Shown: piece by piece, positions 34,684-45,610 of the stretch
How the letters are laid out: the number at the start of each line of letters is the position of its first letter
Position numbering within the stretch: position 1 is the stretch's first letter
Source of the DNA: Aliarcobacter sp.
GTDB lineage: Bacteria; Campylobacterota; Campylobacteria; Campylobacterales; Arcobacteraceae
Assembly (NCBI GenBank): GCA_028688995.1
Contig: JAQTXB010000005.1
Location: 39,816-103,815 of the forward strand
Direction: 5' to 3'
DNA: 64,000 nt
Program-made: the position numbers and the translations under genes
Notes under the pieces: generated by a model
Databases searched by the model: none
The model's input: the letters and a program-made list of their open reading frames with translations, nothing else
Told to the model about the DNA's origin: nothing

Positions 34684-35371
34684 TTATCCTTTTTTCTACT
34701 TTTTTTGTAGCTTTATTAAAATAATATATTATGCTTCCTGCTGCACATAATATTACTGGAATTACAAAATACCAATGTTCTTTTGCCCAATGTAAAACAA
34801 CCAAAATCTCATTTCCAAAATACCAAACAGGAACTATTGTTAATGCTGCCCAAAACCATGCTGAAATTAGATTGATAAAAGCAAACATTTTTGCATCATA
34901 TCTTGTTAATCCAATAGAAATTGGTATTACAGTTCTCATTCCGTACATATATCTTTGTACAAAAATTATTGGCCAACCATGTTTTTTTAAAAGTAAATGT
35001 GCCAATGCGAACTTTCTTCGTTGACCTTTGAACTTTTTATGCACATAAGCTTTATTAAATCTTCCAATATAAAAATAAACCTGATCACCAGCAAAACCAC
35101 CAAGACCAGCTACAAATATTGCAAAATATAAATTCATATCACCCGTATGAGCTAATAATCCAGCCATTATAAGACCAGCTTCACCCTCTAACATTCCCCA
35201 TGCAAAAAGTATAATATAACCATATTTTCTAAGTAAATAAACAAATTTCTCTTCAAATCCATCAACAGGAGCTTCATATAATTTGTATGCTAAAAATGCA
35301 AAAAACAGAGTTAATACAACTGCAAGTATTTTTCCAAAATGGGGTTGAATTTTTCTAAAAAGCTCTTTCAC
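34670..35371 (-). CDS. DedA-family membrane protein
   Basis: 233 residues with about five membrane segments and DedA/VTT-domain features: GLLAHTGDMNLYFAIFVAGLGGFAGDQVYFYIGR and the FVQRYMYGMRTVIP loop with its membrane-embedded Arg. DedA proteins are linked to lipid-carrier recycling (undecaprenyl phosphate or phospholipid scrambling) and proton-motive-force maintenance. The start is GTG after AAAAGGGGTATT. It lies 10 bp after trpB and overlaps pepA, in a trpB-dedA-pepA transcript. Confidence 0.88.
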   Translation of the reverse strand: MKELFRKIQPHFGKILAVVLTLFFAFLAYKLYEAPVDGFEEKFVYLLRKYGYIILFAWGMLEGEAGLIMAGLLAHTGDMNLYFAIFVAGLGGFAGDQVYFYIGRFNKAYVHKKFKGQRRKFALAHLLLKKHGWPIIFVQRYMYGMRTVIPISIGLTRYDAKMFAFINLISAWFWAALTIVPVWYFGNEILVVLHWAKEHWYFVIPVILCAAGSIIYYFNKATKKVEKRINDED

Positions 35372-35381
35372 AATACCCCTT

Positions 35382-36590
35382 TTATTCGAAATTTAATAAA
35401 CTCTTTGCTTGAATCATATCTTTATCACCACGACCAGATAGATTCACAATTACTATTTTATCTTTAAATTTATCTTTTGCTTTTTTTAAATATGCAATTG
35501 CATGTGAAGATTCAAAAGCTGGAATAATTCCCTCACGTCTGCTTAACCATACAAATGCTTCCATTGCTTCATCATCAGTTATTGAATCATAAGAAACTGA
35601 TTTGTTATCTTTGTGAAAAGAGTGTTCAGGTCCAATTCCTGGATAATCAAGTCCTGCACTAATAGAGTGAGCTTCAATTACTTGACCATCTTCATCTTGA
35701 AGTAAATATGAACATTGACCATGTAAAACTCCTGGGCTTCCTTTTTCAAGAGAACAACCATGTTTATCTGTATCAAGACCTAAACCACCCGCTTCGATTC
35801 CAATACAAGTTACTTCTTTATCTTCTAGGAAGTGTGAAAAAATACCAATCGCATTAGATCCACCACCAATACAAGCAACTACGTAATCAGGTAATCTATC
35901 TTCTTTTTCAAGAATTTGTTTTCTTGCTTCATAACCAATGACAGCTTGGAAATCTCGTACCATCATAGGATATGGATGAGGACCTGCAACTGTTCCAATT
36001 ATATAAAAAGTATCCCTTGCATTTGTAACCCAATATCTAATAGCATCATTCATAGCATCTTTTAATGTTTTACTTCCACTTTGAACAGCAATTACTTTTG
36101 CCCCTAAAAGTTTCATTCTAAATACATTTAATTCTTGTCTTTCAACATCTTTTGCACCCATAAAAATAGTACATTCAAGTCCCATAAGAGCAGCAATTGT
36201 TGCAGTTGCAACACCATGTTGCCCCGCACCCGTTTCAGCTATTACTTTTGTTTTTCCAAGTTTTTTAGCTAGTAAACCTTGAGCAATTACATTATTTACT
36301 TTATGAGCACCAGTATGATTTAAATCTTCCCTTTTTAAATAAACTTTTGCACCAATTTCATCACTAATATTTTTTGCAAGATATAGAGGATTTTCACGTC
36401 CTACATAATCTTTTAACAAATAATTAACTTCAGCCCAAAACTCTTTGTCAAATCTATATTTTTTATATTCAACTTCTAACTCTTTTAAAATTGGCATTAA
36501 AGTTTCAGGAACATACTGTCCTCCGAAAATACCAAATTGACCCTTTTCATCTGGATCAAAAATACTTGGTTTTGGAATATAATTACTCAT
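35382..36590 (-). CDS. trpB: Tryptophan synthase beta chain
   Basis: 402 residues of the classical TrpB1 type. The PLP lysine is Lys97 in [11 protein letters not shown], and the phosphate-binding [10 protein letters not shown] and the C-terminal SGRGDKD are intact. It makes tryptophan from indole and serine, normally with TrpA. No trpA is in the window, and trpE lies 11 kb away on the other strand, so the trp genes are scattered here. It follows apt by 16 bp and precedes dedA by 10 bp. Confidence 0.96.
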   Translation of the reverse strand: MSNYIPKPSIFDPDEKGQFGIFGGQYVPETLMPILKELEVEYKKYRFDKEFWAEVNYLLKDYVGRENPLYLAKNISDEIGAKVYLKREDLNHTGAHKVNNVIAQGLLAKKLGKTKVIAETGAGQHGVATATIAALMGLECTIFMGAKDVERQELNVFRMKLLGAKVIAVQSGSKTLKDAMNDAIRYWVTNARDTFYIIGTVAGPHPYPMMVRDFQAVIGYEARKQILEKEDRLPDYVVACIGGGSNAIGIFSHFLEDKEVTCIGIEAGGLGLDTDKHGCSLEKGSPGVLHGQCSYLLQDEDGQVIEAHSISAGLDYPGIGPEHSFHKDNKSVSYDSITDDEAMEAFVWLSRREGIIPAFESSHAIAYLKKAKDKFKDKIVIVNLSGRGDKDMIQAKSLLNFE

Positions 36591-36606
36591 TCATTTTCTC
36601 TTTTTA

Positions 36607-37149
36607 TTAAATTTCTAACACTGAATAAACAGGGGCTATTTCTCTTAATTTTTTTGCACCATCTAGTATTTGAATGTTCATTAAAAAACATACTTCTACT
36701 AAATTTACTTCTAATTTTTTAATTAATGTAGCTGCTGCGTTTGCAGTTCCACCACTTACAACAATATCATCAATTAGTAAAACATTCACATTTTTTTCAT
36801 TATTAAAAGCATCTAAATGAAGTTCAACTTCATCAAAGCCATATTCAAGTTCATATTTTTCACATACAGTTGTACTTGGAAGTTTTCCTTTTTTTCTAAC
36901 AGGAACAAAACCAACACCTAATCTATCCGCAAGTGCTGCACCAAAAATAAAACCACGTGAGTCAATTCCAGCAACATAATCTAAATTGTAAGATTTATAT
37001 CTCTCTTCTAAATGATCCATCAAAAGTTTAAATGCTTCTTTATTATTTAATAAAGTTGTAATATCTTTAAAAATTATTCCATGCTTTGGAAAATCATTAA
37101 TACTTCTTATTGAATCTAATAATATTTTTTTATCATTCTCGTTTAACAT
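36607..37149 (-). CDS. apt: Adenine phosphoribosyltransferase
   Basis: 180 residues from the ATG at 37149, preferred over a TTG five codons upstream because GTGGAAATAAG precedes it. It has the PRPP motif [14 protein letters not shown] and the Apt-typical [13 protein letters not shown]. It salvages adenine to AMP. First gene of a likely apt-trpB-dedA-pepA transcript. It adds to purine economy but is not adjacent to the ureide genes. Confidence 0.94.
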   Translation of the reverse strand: MLNENDKKILLDSIRSINDFPKHGIIFKDITTLLNNKEAFKLLMDHLEERYKSYNLDYVAGIDSRGFIFGAALADRLGVGFVPVRKKGKLPSTTVCEKYELEYGFDEVELHLDAFNNEKNVNVLLIDDIVVSGGTANAAATLIKKLEVNLVEVCFLMNIQILDGAKKLREIAPVYSVLEI

Positions 37150-37298
37150 CTTATTTCCACTCAATCAAAATCCTTTAAAATTCATTACTTTGTGAAAAGC
37201 TTTTTATTCTATCTAAATATTTATTATGATTTTATGATGTTTCTTAAATATTTAAGAATCTATTAAATATAATATATTTAATTATTTAAAGGTATTTT

Positions 37299-38102
37299 AT
37301 GCGATTTTTACTACTTTTTCTGTTATATATAAATCTATACTCAGCTGAACTTCAAAAAGCCAAAATCTATGACAAATCAAAACACAATATAACTAATTGG
37401 TATATGAGTGAAAAACTAGATGGAATAAGAGCTTATTGGAATGGAAAAGAGTTTAAAAGTAAAAATGGAAATAAAATTTACGCTCCTGATTGGTTTATAA
37501 AAGATTTCCCAAACTTTGAACTTGATGGTGAATTATGGAGTAAAAGAGATGATTTTGAAAATATTCAAAATATAGTTTTAGATGAAAAGCCTACACAAAA
37601 ATGGAATGAAATTACTTACAATATTTTTGAAGTCCCAAATACAGATGGAAACTTTGATAAAAGATTAGGAAAAATACAATCTTGGTTAGAAAAAAATCCA
37701 AATAAGTTTATAAAAATAATTCCTCAAAAAATTTGTAAAAATGAATCTGAATTAAATAATTATCTAAAAGAGTTACTAGATAAAAAAGCAGAAGGAATAA
37801 TATTAAAAAATCCTAACTTGGATTATTTTATAGGAAGAAGTGAAAATATTTTAAAGGTAAAAAAATTTTATGATAATGAGGGATTAGTAATTGGATTAAA
37901 TTATTCAAAAGATAATAAATTTAAAAGTTTAAAACTAAAATTAGAAAATGGAGTAATTTTTAATCTAGGAGGTGGATTTTCAAATTACCAAAGGGAAAAA
38001 CCACCTAAAATTGGTGATATTGTAACTTTTAAATATTATGATTTAACAAAAAATAATAAACCAAAATTTGCATCATTTTTAAGAATAAGAAAAAAAGAGT
38101 AA
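37299..38102 (+). CDS. Exported ATP-dependent DNA ligase (LigE-like)
   Basis: 267 residues, a minimal ATP-dependent ligase: nucleotidyltransferase domain with the adenylated Lys39 in EKLDGIRAYW, motif III FELDGELW, motif IV EGIILKNPN, motif V LKVKKF, then a small OB-fold. A hydrophobic N-terminus (about residues 1-16, ending LYSA) looks like a signal peptide, as in the LigE group thought to act in the periplasm on incoming DNA. Replicative ligation would rely on the NAD-dependent LigA elsewhere. It stands alone in divergent position to apt. Confidence 0.88.
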   Translation: MRFLLLFLLYINLYSAELQKAKIYDKSKHNITNWYMSEKLDGIRAYWNGKEFKSKNGNKIYAPDWFIKDFPNFELDGELWSKRDDFENIQNIVLDEKPTQKWNEITYNIFEVPNTDGNFDKRLGKIQSWLEKNPNKFIKIIPQKICKNESELNNYLKELLDKKAEGIILKNPNLDYFIGRSENILKVKKFYDNEGLVIGLNYSKDNKFKSLKLKLENGVIFNLGGGFSNYQREKPPKIGDIVTFKYYDLTKNNKPKFASFLRIRKKE

Positions 38103-38105
38103 ATT

Positions 38106-38504
38106 TTAATAAAGTTCATAAGATGTTGTAATAAGGCCTGAATCTTGAATTTTTTTACAAATAGTTGTAGTTTTTGTTGTATCAACTGTTAATTCAATTG
38201 TTTTAACACTATCATCTGAAGTTTTTATTTCAAGGGATAAACAAGAATTTTTATCTGCAATTTTTGTATCTGTTACATTCCAGTTAGTATCATTTACACT
38301 AATCGCATCACTTATTTTATCTATTTTTTGATTTAGCAAATAATAACTTTGTAGCGATGAAGTTGCCGTACTAATATCTCGTTTTATTGTTGATACTAAA
38401 GCGCTATCTTTAGTATCTAAATACTTTGGGATTGCAAATGAAGCCACAATACCTAAAATCACTATGGCAAAAATAAGTTCTAAAAGTGAAAATGCAGATT
38501 TCAT
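38106..38504 (-). CDS. Type II secretion / type IV pilus-like pseudopilin
   Basis: 132 residues with a prepilin N-terminus: short basic leader, cleavage before Phe5, then Glu at +5 and a long hydrophobic helix (FSLLELIFAIVILGIVASFA). The residue before the cleavage site is Ala instead of the usual Gly, which is common in this phylum. Two or more cysteines in the C-terminal half could form a disulfide. Possible role in DNA uptake or secretion pseudopili; the nearby exported ligase makes DNA uptake attractive but unproven. It is convergent with the ligase gene, 3 bp apart. Confidence 0.85.
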   Translation of the reverse strand: MKSAFSLLELIFAIVILGIVASFAIPKYLDTKDSALVSTIKRDISTATSSLQSYYLLNQKIDKISDAISVNDTNWNVTDTKIADKNSCLSLEIKTSDDSVKTIELTVDTTKTTTICKKIQDSGLITTSYELY

Positions 38505-38576
38505 AATAATCCTTAAAAAATAATTTTAAAGATTATAAGAGTTTATTTCTTAAACTTAAATAATGTGAAATATTAT

Positions 38577-40019
38577 TTATAAAATATCTGGTATGTCAAT
38601 ATTTGTTTCTCTTTCTGTATCAGCAATATTTTCAAACACCATCTCAATTGGTGAACTATTGTGGTCATTTTCTTTATCAACAAATCTTGTAAGTGCTTTT
38701 TGGAAATCAAGTTTTACAGTACCAATTGGTCCATTTCTTTGTTTTCCAATGATTACTTCAGCCTCTTCTACTGGTTTATTTATAAATTTAGATTTATAAT
38801 CTTCACCTTTATCTTTAGCTTCTTTTTCTTTTCTTGCTTCATCTCTTTCTTTATATACGTCATCCCTATAAACAAACATGATAATATCAGCATCTTGCTC
38901 GATTGCTCCAGATTCTCTTAAATCTGATAACATTGGTCTTTTATCTGGTCTATTTTCAAGTCCCCTGTTTAACTGAGAAAGGGCAATAATAGGAATTTTC
39001 ATCTCCCTTGCCAACATTTTAAGTCCCCTTGAAATATCAGAAACCTCTTGGTGTCTATCTTTATTTCCAGTTCCTTGCATTAGTTGAAGGTAATCGATGA
39101 TTACAAGTTTTATATTATTTGATTCATTTTGGGCAAGTTTTCGCACCCTTGCACGAAGTTGATTAATATTAATACTTCCACCATCATCCACAAAAAGTTT
39201 TTTTGTATTTAAATCATCAAAAGCACCACTAAGATTTGTCCATTGCTGGTCATCCATGTCACCTTTTCTAAGATTTTGTAATGGAATTGAAGTTTTAGCA
39301 GCTAACATCCTTAACATTAGTTGTTCTGCTGGCATCTCCAAAGAGAAAAATATTACACCTTTTCCAGCTTCAACATTTTTTAATGCCATATTTAAAACAA
39401 GTGCAGTTTTTCCCATTGCTGGTCTGGCTGCAATAATAATTAAATCTCCTGAGTTAAAACCTGTTGTTCTTCTATCAAGGGCTTCAAAACCCGTAGTTTC
39501 TCCAATAAGATGTTTATTCCCCATTTTTTTCATTTGCTCTATATATGAAAGAGTATCATGGGTTATAGCTTTCATATCTTTTAATTCGCTAGTTGCAGAA
39601 TCTGTAGAAATTTTATAAAGTTCACCTTGAATAGTATCAAGTGCTTCATTTGCACTCATTTCCTCTTCAATGGCTACTTTTTTTATTGTAGTTGCAAGTG
39701 TTGCTAACTCTCTTTTTACTGAACCATCTTTGATTTCACGAACATATGCTAAAGTATTTGTAATTGGATTAGCTGATAAAATTTCTAATAAAATTGAGTC
39801 ATCAACATCTTTTGCATCAACTCTTTTTCGTATAAACTCTTCATCAATTGGCATATCATCATTATGAAGTTTTACCATCACTTCAAATATTTTTTTATGT
39901 GCTGGTAAATAAAAATCTTTAGGTTTTAATACACCTAAAACATCTTCAAGTTCTTCAGGATTAAATAGAATAGAACTTAATACGGCTCTTTCTATGTTTA
40001 TACTATATACGCTATCCAT
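38577..40019 (-). CDS. dnaB: Replicative DNA helicase DnaB
   Basis: 480 residues: an N-terminal primase-interacting helical domain (1-110), a linker, and the RecA-like hexameric helicase core with Walker A ARPAMGKTA (198-206), Walker B LVIIDYLQLM and the H4 region QLNRGLENRPDKRPMLSDLR. It unwinds DNA at the fork. The start overlaps the ispG stop by one base, so both lie on one minus-strand transcript. No intein is present. Confidence 0.97.
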   Translation of the reverse strand: MDSVYSINIERAVLSSILFNPEELEDVLGVLKPKDFYLPAHKKIFEVMVKLHNDDMPIDEEFIRKRVDAKDVDDSILLEILSANPITNTLAYVREIKDGSVKRELATLATTIKKVAIEEEMSANEALDTIQGELYKISTDSATSELKDMKAITHDTLSYIEQMKKMGNKHLIGETTGFEALDRRTTGFNSGDLIIIAARPAMGKTALVLNMALKNVEAGKGVIFFSLEMPAEQLMLRMLAAKTSIPLQNLRKGDMDDQQWTNLSGAFDDLNTKKLFVDDGGSININQLRARVRKLAQNESNNIKLVIIDYLQLMQGTGNKDRHQEVSDISRGLKMLAREMKIPIIALSQLNRGLENRPDKRPMLSDLRESGAIEQDADIIMFVYRDDVYKERDEARKEKEAKDKGEDYKSKFINKPVEEAEVIIGKQRNGPIGTVKLDFQKALTRFVDKENDHNSSPIEMVFENIADTERETNIDIPDIL

Positions 40020-41080
40020 TATTTTCTTTTTTCTGCTTCGATTTCAACTTCTTCAATAAATCTATTTATCAATGCATCTCCTGAGAGTTTGGCGATAATT
40101 TCACCTTTTTTCATAACAAGTCCACTTCCTTTTCCAAAAGCAATTGCAACATCAGCAGATTTTGCTTCTCCTATTGCATTTACAACACAACCCATAACTG
40201 AAACATCAAGTGGTGTTTTTATATGTTTTGTTCTTTTTTCTATTTCACTAACTGCACTTACTAAATCAGCTTCAATTCTTCCACATGTTGGACATGAAAC
40301 GATATTTAATCCATCTTTTGCAATTCCAACATCTTTTAAAATTGCTCGCCCTACTTTTATCTCTTCTTCAAGTTCACCTGTCATTGAAACTCTTAAAGTA
40401 TCACCAATTCCATCAAGCAATAAAGAACCTAAAGCAATTGATGATTTTATTGTTGAGTGAAATTGAGTTCCAGCCTCTGTTACACCTAAATGAAATGGAT
40501 AGTTATTCATAGGTCTTAATCTTCTATATGCTTCAACTGTTCTTTGAACATCACTAGCTTTTAGTGAAACTTTTAAATTTGTAAAACCTAAATCTTCAAG
40601 ATATTTGATATTATAATCAGCACTTGCAACCATACCTTCTGGTGTTTGTCCATATTTATCTTCGAACTGCTTTTCAAGCGACCCTGAATTTACTCCAATT
40701 CTAATAGGTATATTTCGCTCTGTACAAGCCTTAACAACTTCTTGAACTCTTTTTCTATCTCCAATATTTCCTGGATTTATTCTAATACAATCTACAACTT
40801 CAGCAGCAATTAAAGCTAATTTATGATGAAAATGAATATCTGCTACAAGTGGTAAACTTACCTGAGATTTAATCTCTTTTAATGCTAATGCTGCTTCCAT
40901 ATTTGGAACAGCAACTCTTACTATATCTGCACCTGCAAAATGTAAAGCAGTAATTTGCTCAACAGTTGCTTTTACATCTGATGTTTTTGTAAATGTCATT
41001 GACTGTACAGGAATTGGGGCATCACCTCCAATTGGTACGTTTCCGACGAATATTTGTTTAGTTGGGTATCTTTTTATCAT
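40019..41080 (-). CDS. ispG: 4-hydroxy-3-methylbut-2-enyl diphosphate synthase (IspG/GcpE)
   Basis: 353 residues, the two-domain bacterial form. TIM-barrel start ([21 protein letters not shown]) and C-terminal 4Fe-4S domain with CPTCGR and [12 protein letters not shown] cysteines. It reduces MEcPP to HMBPP in the MEP isoprenoid pathway. First gene of the ispG-dnaB transcript; a divergent sensor kinase lies upstream. Confidence 0.97.
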   Translation of the reverse strand: MIKRYPTKQIFVGNVPIGGDAPIPVQSMTFTKTSDVKATVEQITALHFAGADIVRVAVPNMEAALALKEIKSQVSLPLVADIHFHHKLALIAAEVVDCIRINPGNIGDRKRVQEVVKACTERNIPIRIGVNSGSLEKQFEDKYGQTPEGMVASADYNIKYLEDLGFTNLKVSLKASDVQRTVEAYRRLRPMNNYPFHLGVTEAGTQFHSTIKSSIALGSLLLDGIGDTLRVSMTGELEEEIKVGRAILKDVGIAKDGLNIVSCPTCGRIEADLVSAVSEIEKRTKHIKTPLDVSVMGCVVNAIGEAKSADVAIAFGKGSGLVMKKGEIIAKLSGDALINRFIEEVEIEAEKRK

Positions 41081-41135
41081 GGTGTGATTTTATCACAAAT
41101 TTATTAATTCTAAATGAAAAGATTAATCAAAAGAA

Positions 41136-41163
41136 AAGTAATCTTTTTATACAATGATTACTT
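41136..41163. repeat. Hairpin in the ispG / sensor kinase divergent gap
   Basis: An 8-bp stem AAGTAATC / GATTACTT with a 12-nt loop, 26 bp before the kinase start. It may be in the 5' leader of the kinase mRNA or a regulator dyad. Confidence 0.35.
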
Positions 41164-41189
41164 ATAAATCTACCAAAAGTCTATGATTA

Positions 41190-43265
41190 ATGTACAGAAA
41201 AAAAAATATTTATATTACACTCTTCTCTTTTTTACTTTTAACCATTTTTATAGTTTCGGGAACTTATTATTATATTTTAAACAAACAAAAAACACTTTTA
41301 ACTTCTATTTATGATTCAACAAATACGAATATTTTAAAACTAACTCAAAATTTTTTAGAAAATAAAAGAGATACAACTATATCTATAGCTTTAGCACTTG
41401 CAAAAGATAATGAATTACAAAGAATAGTTACAAATCAAGAGTATGAAAAATTAAACTATAAAGAAATTTCTGAACAAATGAGAAATAATACTAAATTCAG
41501 AAATATTTGGATTCAAATAGTAGATAATAAAGGAAATAGTGTTTATCGCTCATGGGTTGACAAAAAAGGTGATAGCTTACTTTTTAGAAAAGACTTAAAA
41601 GAATTTATAGAAAACAGACAAATTTCCACCTCTATTAGTGTAGGATTATTTGCTTTAACTATAAAAGCAAGAGCACCTATTATTGATAGAGAAAATAATT
41701 TTTTAGGAGCAATAGAAGTTATCAGTCACTTTGATTCTATAACAAATGATTTAAGAGAAAATAATATTGACTCTTTAGTCATTACTGATAAAAAATATAG
41801 AGAAATTCTAAAATTTCCATATACAAATACTTTTATTGGTGATTATTATATTGCAAACAAAAATGCTAATAAAGATTTAGTTAATTATTTAAATGCCAAT
41901 AAAATAGAGAAATACTTAGAAATTAATGACTATATTATCGAAAATGATTATTTGATTTCAAAATATAATCTCTTTAATGATAAAAATGAAAGATTAGGTA
42001 ATATTCTGAATTTTGTGAAATTAAGTGATATAGATATTCAAATTGTAAAATCTTTTAAAATACAAGTTATAATGATTTCTGTAATAGCTTTAATTATTCT
42101 ATTTTTCTCTTTTTTAATTTATTTATATACAAATTATTTAAAACAATTAAAAATACAAGAAAATAAAAAACAATCTATTCTTGACTCCCAACAAAATATA
42201 ATTGTAATTACAAATGGAAATGAAATAATAGATGCAAATCAAAGATTGTATGATTTTTTTAGTGATACAAAAGATTTAGCAAGTTTCAAAGAGAAATATA
42301 AATGTATTTGCTCTACTTTTATAGATATGAAAGATGATAAATATATAATTGAAAAATATTATAATGGAAAAAATTGGGCAGAACATATTTTAATAAATCA
42401 AGATAAAAATTTTAGAGTCGCTATTAAAAATTTAAAAAATGAACTAAAACATTTTTCAGTAAAAGCTTCAAAAATAAGAAATGAGGAATTTATTATAGTT
42501 ACTTTCAGCGATATGACCCAAGAAATATCTCAAATGGAAATCAATAAAGAAAAAGATAGAATACTTTTTCAACAATCAAAAATTGCAGCAATTGCCGATA
42601 TACTCAGAAATATCGCCCATCAATGGAGACAACCTTTAAGTGTGATTAGTACCATTTCAAGTGGTATGAAACTACAAAAAGAGTTAAATATTCTAAACGA
42701 TGAAAACTTTAATGAATCATGTGATGCAATAATAGATAATACAAATAAACTATCTAATACTATAGAAAATTTCACAAACTTTTTTAATACAGATGAAAAA
42801 ATAACTAAATTTTCATTAGTTGAGATAATAGGAAATACAATAAAAATTATGGATTCTATATTTGAAAAGAATTATATTGAATGTACTTTTACTTATGATA
42901 AAGATTTCATTTTGCATGCAAATAAAAACGATTTCTCACAAGCAATATTAAATATTTTAGATAATTCAATACATGCCCTAATAAATAATCAAAATCAAAA
43001 TGATAGATTTATATTTATAGAATTTAAAGACAATATTTTACAAATAAGAGATTCTGGAAATGGAATTGATGAAAAGATAATTGCAAAAATATTTGAACCA
43101 TACTTTACAACTAAACATCAATCTTTTGGTGTTGGATTAGGATTATATATGGTAAATGAACTTTTTGTTAAAAATTTAGGTTATAAAATTGATATTCAAA
43201 ATGTAACATATACCTATAAAAATAAAAATTATATTGGTACAGACTTTATTATCAATTTTAATTAA
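41190..43265 (+). CDS. Orphan membrane sensor histidine kinase
   Basis: 691 residues. Membrane segments at about 8-28 and 291-313 enclose a ~260-residue periplasmic double-Cache-like sensor (ALALAKDNELQRIV; KARAPIIDRENNFLGAIEV). A cytosolic PAS-like region (about 328-440) leads to the phosphorylated His477 in NIAHQWRQPLS, the N box (ILNILDNSIHAL), and G boxes IRDSGNGID and FGVGLGLYM. It autophosphorylates on ligand sensing; no response regulator is adjacent. The Cache fold suggests a small organic ligand. The ribosome-binding site is weak, and the upstream ATG is out of frame. Confidence 0.9.
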   Translation: MYRKKNIYITLFSFLLLTIFIVSGTYYYILNKQKTLLTSIYDSTNTNILKLTQNFLENKRDTTISIALALAKDNELQRIVTNQEYEKLNYKEISEQMRNNTKFRNIWIQIVDNKGNSVYRSWVDKKGDSLLFRKDLKEFIENRQISTSISVGLFALTIKARAPIIDRENNFLGAIEVISHFDSITNDLRENNIDSLVITDKKYREILKFPYTNTFIGDYYIANKNANKDLVNYLNANKIEKYLEINDYIIENDYLISKYNLFNDKNERLGNILNFVKLSDIDIQIVKSFKIQVIMISVIALIILFFSFLIYLYTNYLKQLKIQENKKQSILDSQQNIIVITNGNEIIDANQRLYDFFSDTKDLASFKEKYKCICSTFIDMKDDKYIIEKYYNGKNWAEHILINQDKNFRVAIKNLKNELKHFSVKASKIRNEEFIIVTFSDMTQEISQMEINKEKDRILFQQSKIAAIADILRNIAHQWRQPLSVISTISSGMKLQKELNILNDENFNESCDAIIDNTNKLSNTIENFTNFFNTDEKITKFSLVEIIGNTIKIMDSIFEKNYIECTFTYDKDFILHANKNDFSQAILNILDNSIHALINNQNQNDRFIFIEFKDNILQIRDSGNGIDEKIIAKIFEPYFTTKHQSFGVGLGLYMVNELFVKNLGYKIDIQNVTYTYKNKNYIGTDFIINFN

Positions 43266-43320
43266 ACTTCTATTTTGTAAAGATTAGATACAATGCACGA
43301 ATTATAAGAAAAGGGACGTT

Positions 43321-44049
43321 ATGCAAGATTTTTCTATTTTTGATTTAATAATTATATCAATTACTCTAATATTAGGACTAAAAGGACTTTTTAGAGGTTT
43401 AATAAAAGAAGTATTTGGAATTATTGGAATTATTGGAGCGATATTTGTAGCTTCAAGAATTGCGAAAGATGCAGGAGATGCATTGGCACCTATTTTGGCT
43501 ATTCAGAGTGAAGCAACTTTAAAATTAATTGGTTTTGTTGTTGCTTTAGTTGGATTTTGGTTAATTGTTTACACTTTAGGAGTAATCATAAGTAAAATCT
43601 TTTCTGCAAGTGGATTAGGTGTTGTAGATAGAATTTTTGGATTTATCTTTGGAGCATCAAAAGTATTTTTAATATTTTCAGTAATTGCTTATGCTCTTTA
43701 TCAAGTACAATCTTTCAAAAAAGTAATGGACGAAAAATTTGAAAAATCTTATGTAATGCCTCATTTAATAAGTGTAGGTTCATATATAATCAAGCTTGAT
43801 ACGACTTCAATTACAAATACAGTTGATAAAGTTGTTAATACAACAAAAACATCAGAATTAATTGATGAAACTAAAAATAACATTAAACAAAGTGTTGAAG
43901 CAACAACTGAAAGTGTAAAAGAAGCTGTTAAGGAAGAAGTTGTTGATACTATTGAGAAAAAAATTGAAGAGACTAAAACAACAACACAAGAACAAGTAGA
44001 TACTACAAAAGAAAAATTAAAAAGTATCGCAAATAAACCAGAAAATTAA
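43321..44049 (+). CDS. CvpA-family membrane protein
   Basis: 242 residues: four membrane segments in the first ~155 with the CvpA signature (FDLIIISITLILGLKGLFRG near the N-terminus), then a Lys/Glu/Thr-rich coiled-coil tail (about 165-242) longer than in E. coli CvpA. CvpA is associated with colicin V production and envelope stress, but its molecular role is unsettled. It starts after AAGGGACGTT and ends 15 bp before lysS, so the two are probably co-transcribed. Confidence 0.85.
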   Translation: MQDFSIFDLIIISITLILGLKGLFRGLIKEVFGIIGIIGAIFVASRIAKDAGDALAPILAIQSEATLKLIGFVVALVGFWLIVYTLGVIISKIFSASGLGVVDRIFGFIFGASKVFLIFSVIAYALYQVQSFKKVMDEKFEKSYVMPHLISVGSYIIKLDTTSITNTVDKVVNTTKTSELIDETKNNIKQSVEATTESVKEAVKEEVVDTIEKKIEETKTTTQEQVDTTKEKLKSIANKPEN

Positions 44050-44064
44050 TAAAGGGATTTAATA

Positions 44065-45579
44065 TTGTTTGAAAATACATATATACAACAAAGAATTGAA
44101 AAAGCTGAAAAATTAAGAGAAGTAGGAATTAATCCTTACTCAAATGAAAGTTCAAGAAATACTACAATTGCTAAATATTTAAATGTTAATAGTGACATTT
44201 TTAATTTAGAAGAAAAAAGAGATGAAAAGAGAAGTTATACAGTTGCTGGAAGAATTAAACTTTTCAGATTAATGGGAAAAGCATCTTTCATTAAAATCGA
44301 AGATGAAAGTGGAATGTTACAAATTTATGTGGCAAGGGATAATTTACCTGAAGGTTTTTACAACGATATTTTCAAAAAGAATATCGAAGTTGGTGATATA
44401 GTTGAAGTAAAAGGTTATCCATTTGTAACAGGACATGGTGAACTTTCACTTCATGCAGATGATTTAAAAATACTTACAAAAGCTATATCTCCACTTCCTG
44501 AAAAATATCATGGTATTCAAGATAAAGAGTTAAGATATAGACAAAGATATTTAGATTTAATTATGAATAGTGAAGTGAGAAAAACTTTTCACATTAGATC
44601 AAAAGTTATAAGCTTAACTAGAAGATTTTTTGAAAATAAAGGTTTCTTAGAAGTTGAAACTCCAATGATGCATCCAATTGCAGGTGGAGCAAATGCAAAA
44701 CCATTTGTTACTCATCATAATGCATTAGGAATTGATAGATTCTTAAGAATTGCACCTGAACTTTATCTAAAAAGATTAATTGTTGGTGGATTTGAAGCTG
44801 TATTTGAAATAAATAGAAACTTTAGAAATGAAGGTATGGATGCGACTCATAATCCTGAATTTACTTCGATTGAATTCTATTGGGCATATAAAACATATAA
44901 AGATTTAATTCTATTAACAAAAGAGTATTTTGAATATCTATTTGAACATTTAGAATTACCAACTCTTTTACCTTATGGTGATTTAACAATTGATTTTAGT
45001 AAATTTACTGAAATTCCATTAATTCAATCTTTATATGAAATTGGTGGAGTTCCTCAAGATATAGTTGAAGATAAAGATAAAATTATTGCATTTATGAAAG
45101 AGAAAAAACTAGATGTAAATGATAAAATGAATATTGGACAACTTCAAGGTGAATTATTTGATGAATATGTTGAAGCAAAACTTGTTAATCCAACATTTAT
45201 CACAGAGTATCCAGTAGAAATTTCTCCACTTGCAAGAAGAAATGATGAAAAACCTCATTTAACAGATAGATTTGAACTATTTATTGCAGGAAAAGAAATT
45301 GCAAATGCATTTTCAGAGTTAAATGATCCAATTGATCAACTTCAAAGATTTGAAGGTCAAATGGCAGCAAAAGATAGTGGTGATGATGAAGCACATGAAA
45401 TGGATGAGGATTTTGTAAATGCTCTATCTTATGGAATGGCGCCAACAGCAGGTCAAGGTATTGGAATTGATAGATTAGTAATGATGTTAACAAACGAACA
45501 TTCAATTAGAGATGTATTACTATTCCCAGCAATGAAACCAATAAAAAATGAAATCAATCTTCACGATGATGAAGAATAA
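44065..45579 (+). CDS. lysS: Lysyl-tRNA synthetase (class II)
   Basis: 504 residues: N-terminal anticodon-binding OB-fold, then the class II core with motif 2 ([18 protein letters not shown]) and motif 3 (GIGIDRLVM). It charges tRNA-Lys. The start is TTG after AAAGGGATTTAATA; no ATG fits the family N-terminus. It is followed 31 bp later by glyA. Confidence 0.97.
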   Translation: MFENTYIQQRIEKAEKLREVGINPYSNESSRNTTIAKYLNVNSDIFNLEEKRDEKRSYTVAGRIKLFRLMGKASFIKIEDESGMLQIYVARDNLPEGFYNDIFKKNIEVGDIVEVKGYPFVTGHGELSLHADDLKILTKAISPLPEKYHGIQDKELRYRQRYLDLIMNSEVRKTFHIRSKVISLTRRFFENKGFLEVETPMMHPIAGGANAKPFVTHHNALGIDRFLRIAPELYLKRLIVGGFEAVFEINRNFRNEGMDATHNPEFTSIEFYWAYKTYKDLILLTKEYFEYLFEHLELPTLLPYGDLTIDFSKFTEIPLIQSLYEIGGVPQDIVEDKDKIIAFMKEKKLDVNDKMNIGQLQGELFDEYVEAKLVNPTFITEYPVEISPLARRNDEKPHLTDRFELFIAGKEIANAFSELNDPIDQLQRFEGQMAAKDSGDDEAHEMDEDFVNALSYGMAPTAGQGIGIDRLVMMLTNEHSIRDVLLFPAMKPIKNEINLHDDEE

Positions 45580-45610
45580 TATTAATTAATAATTTTAAGG
45601 AGAATAACAA

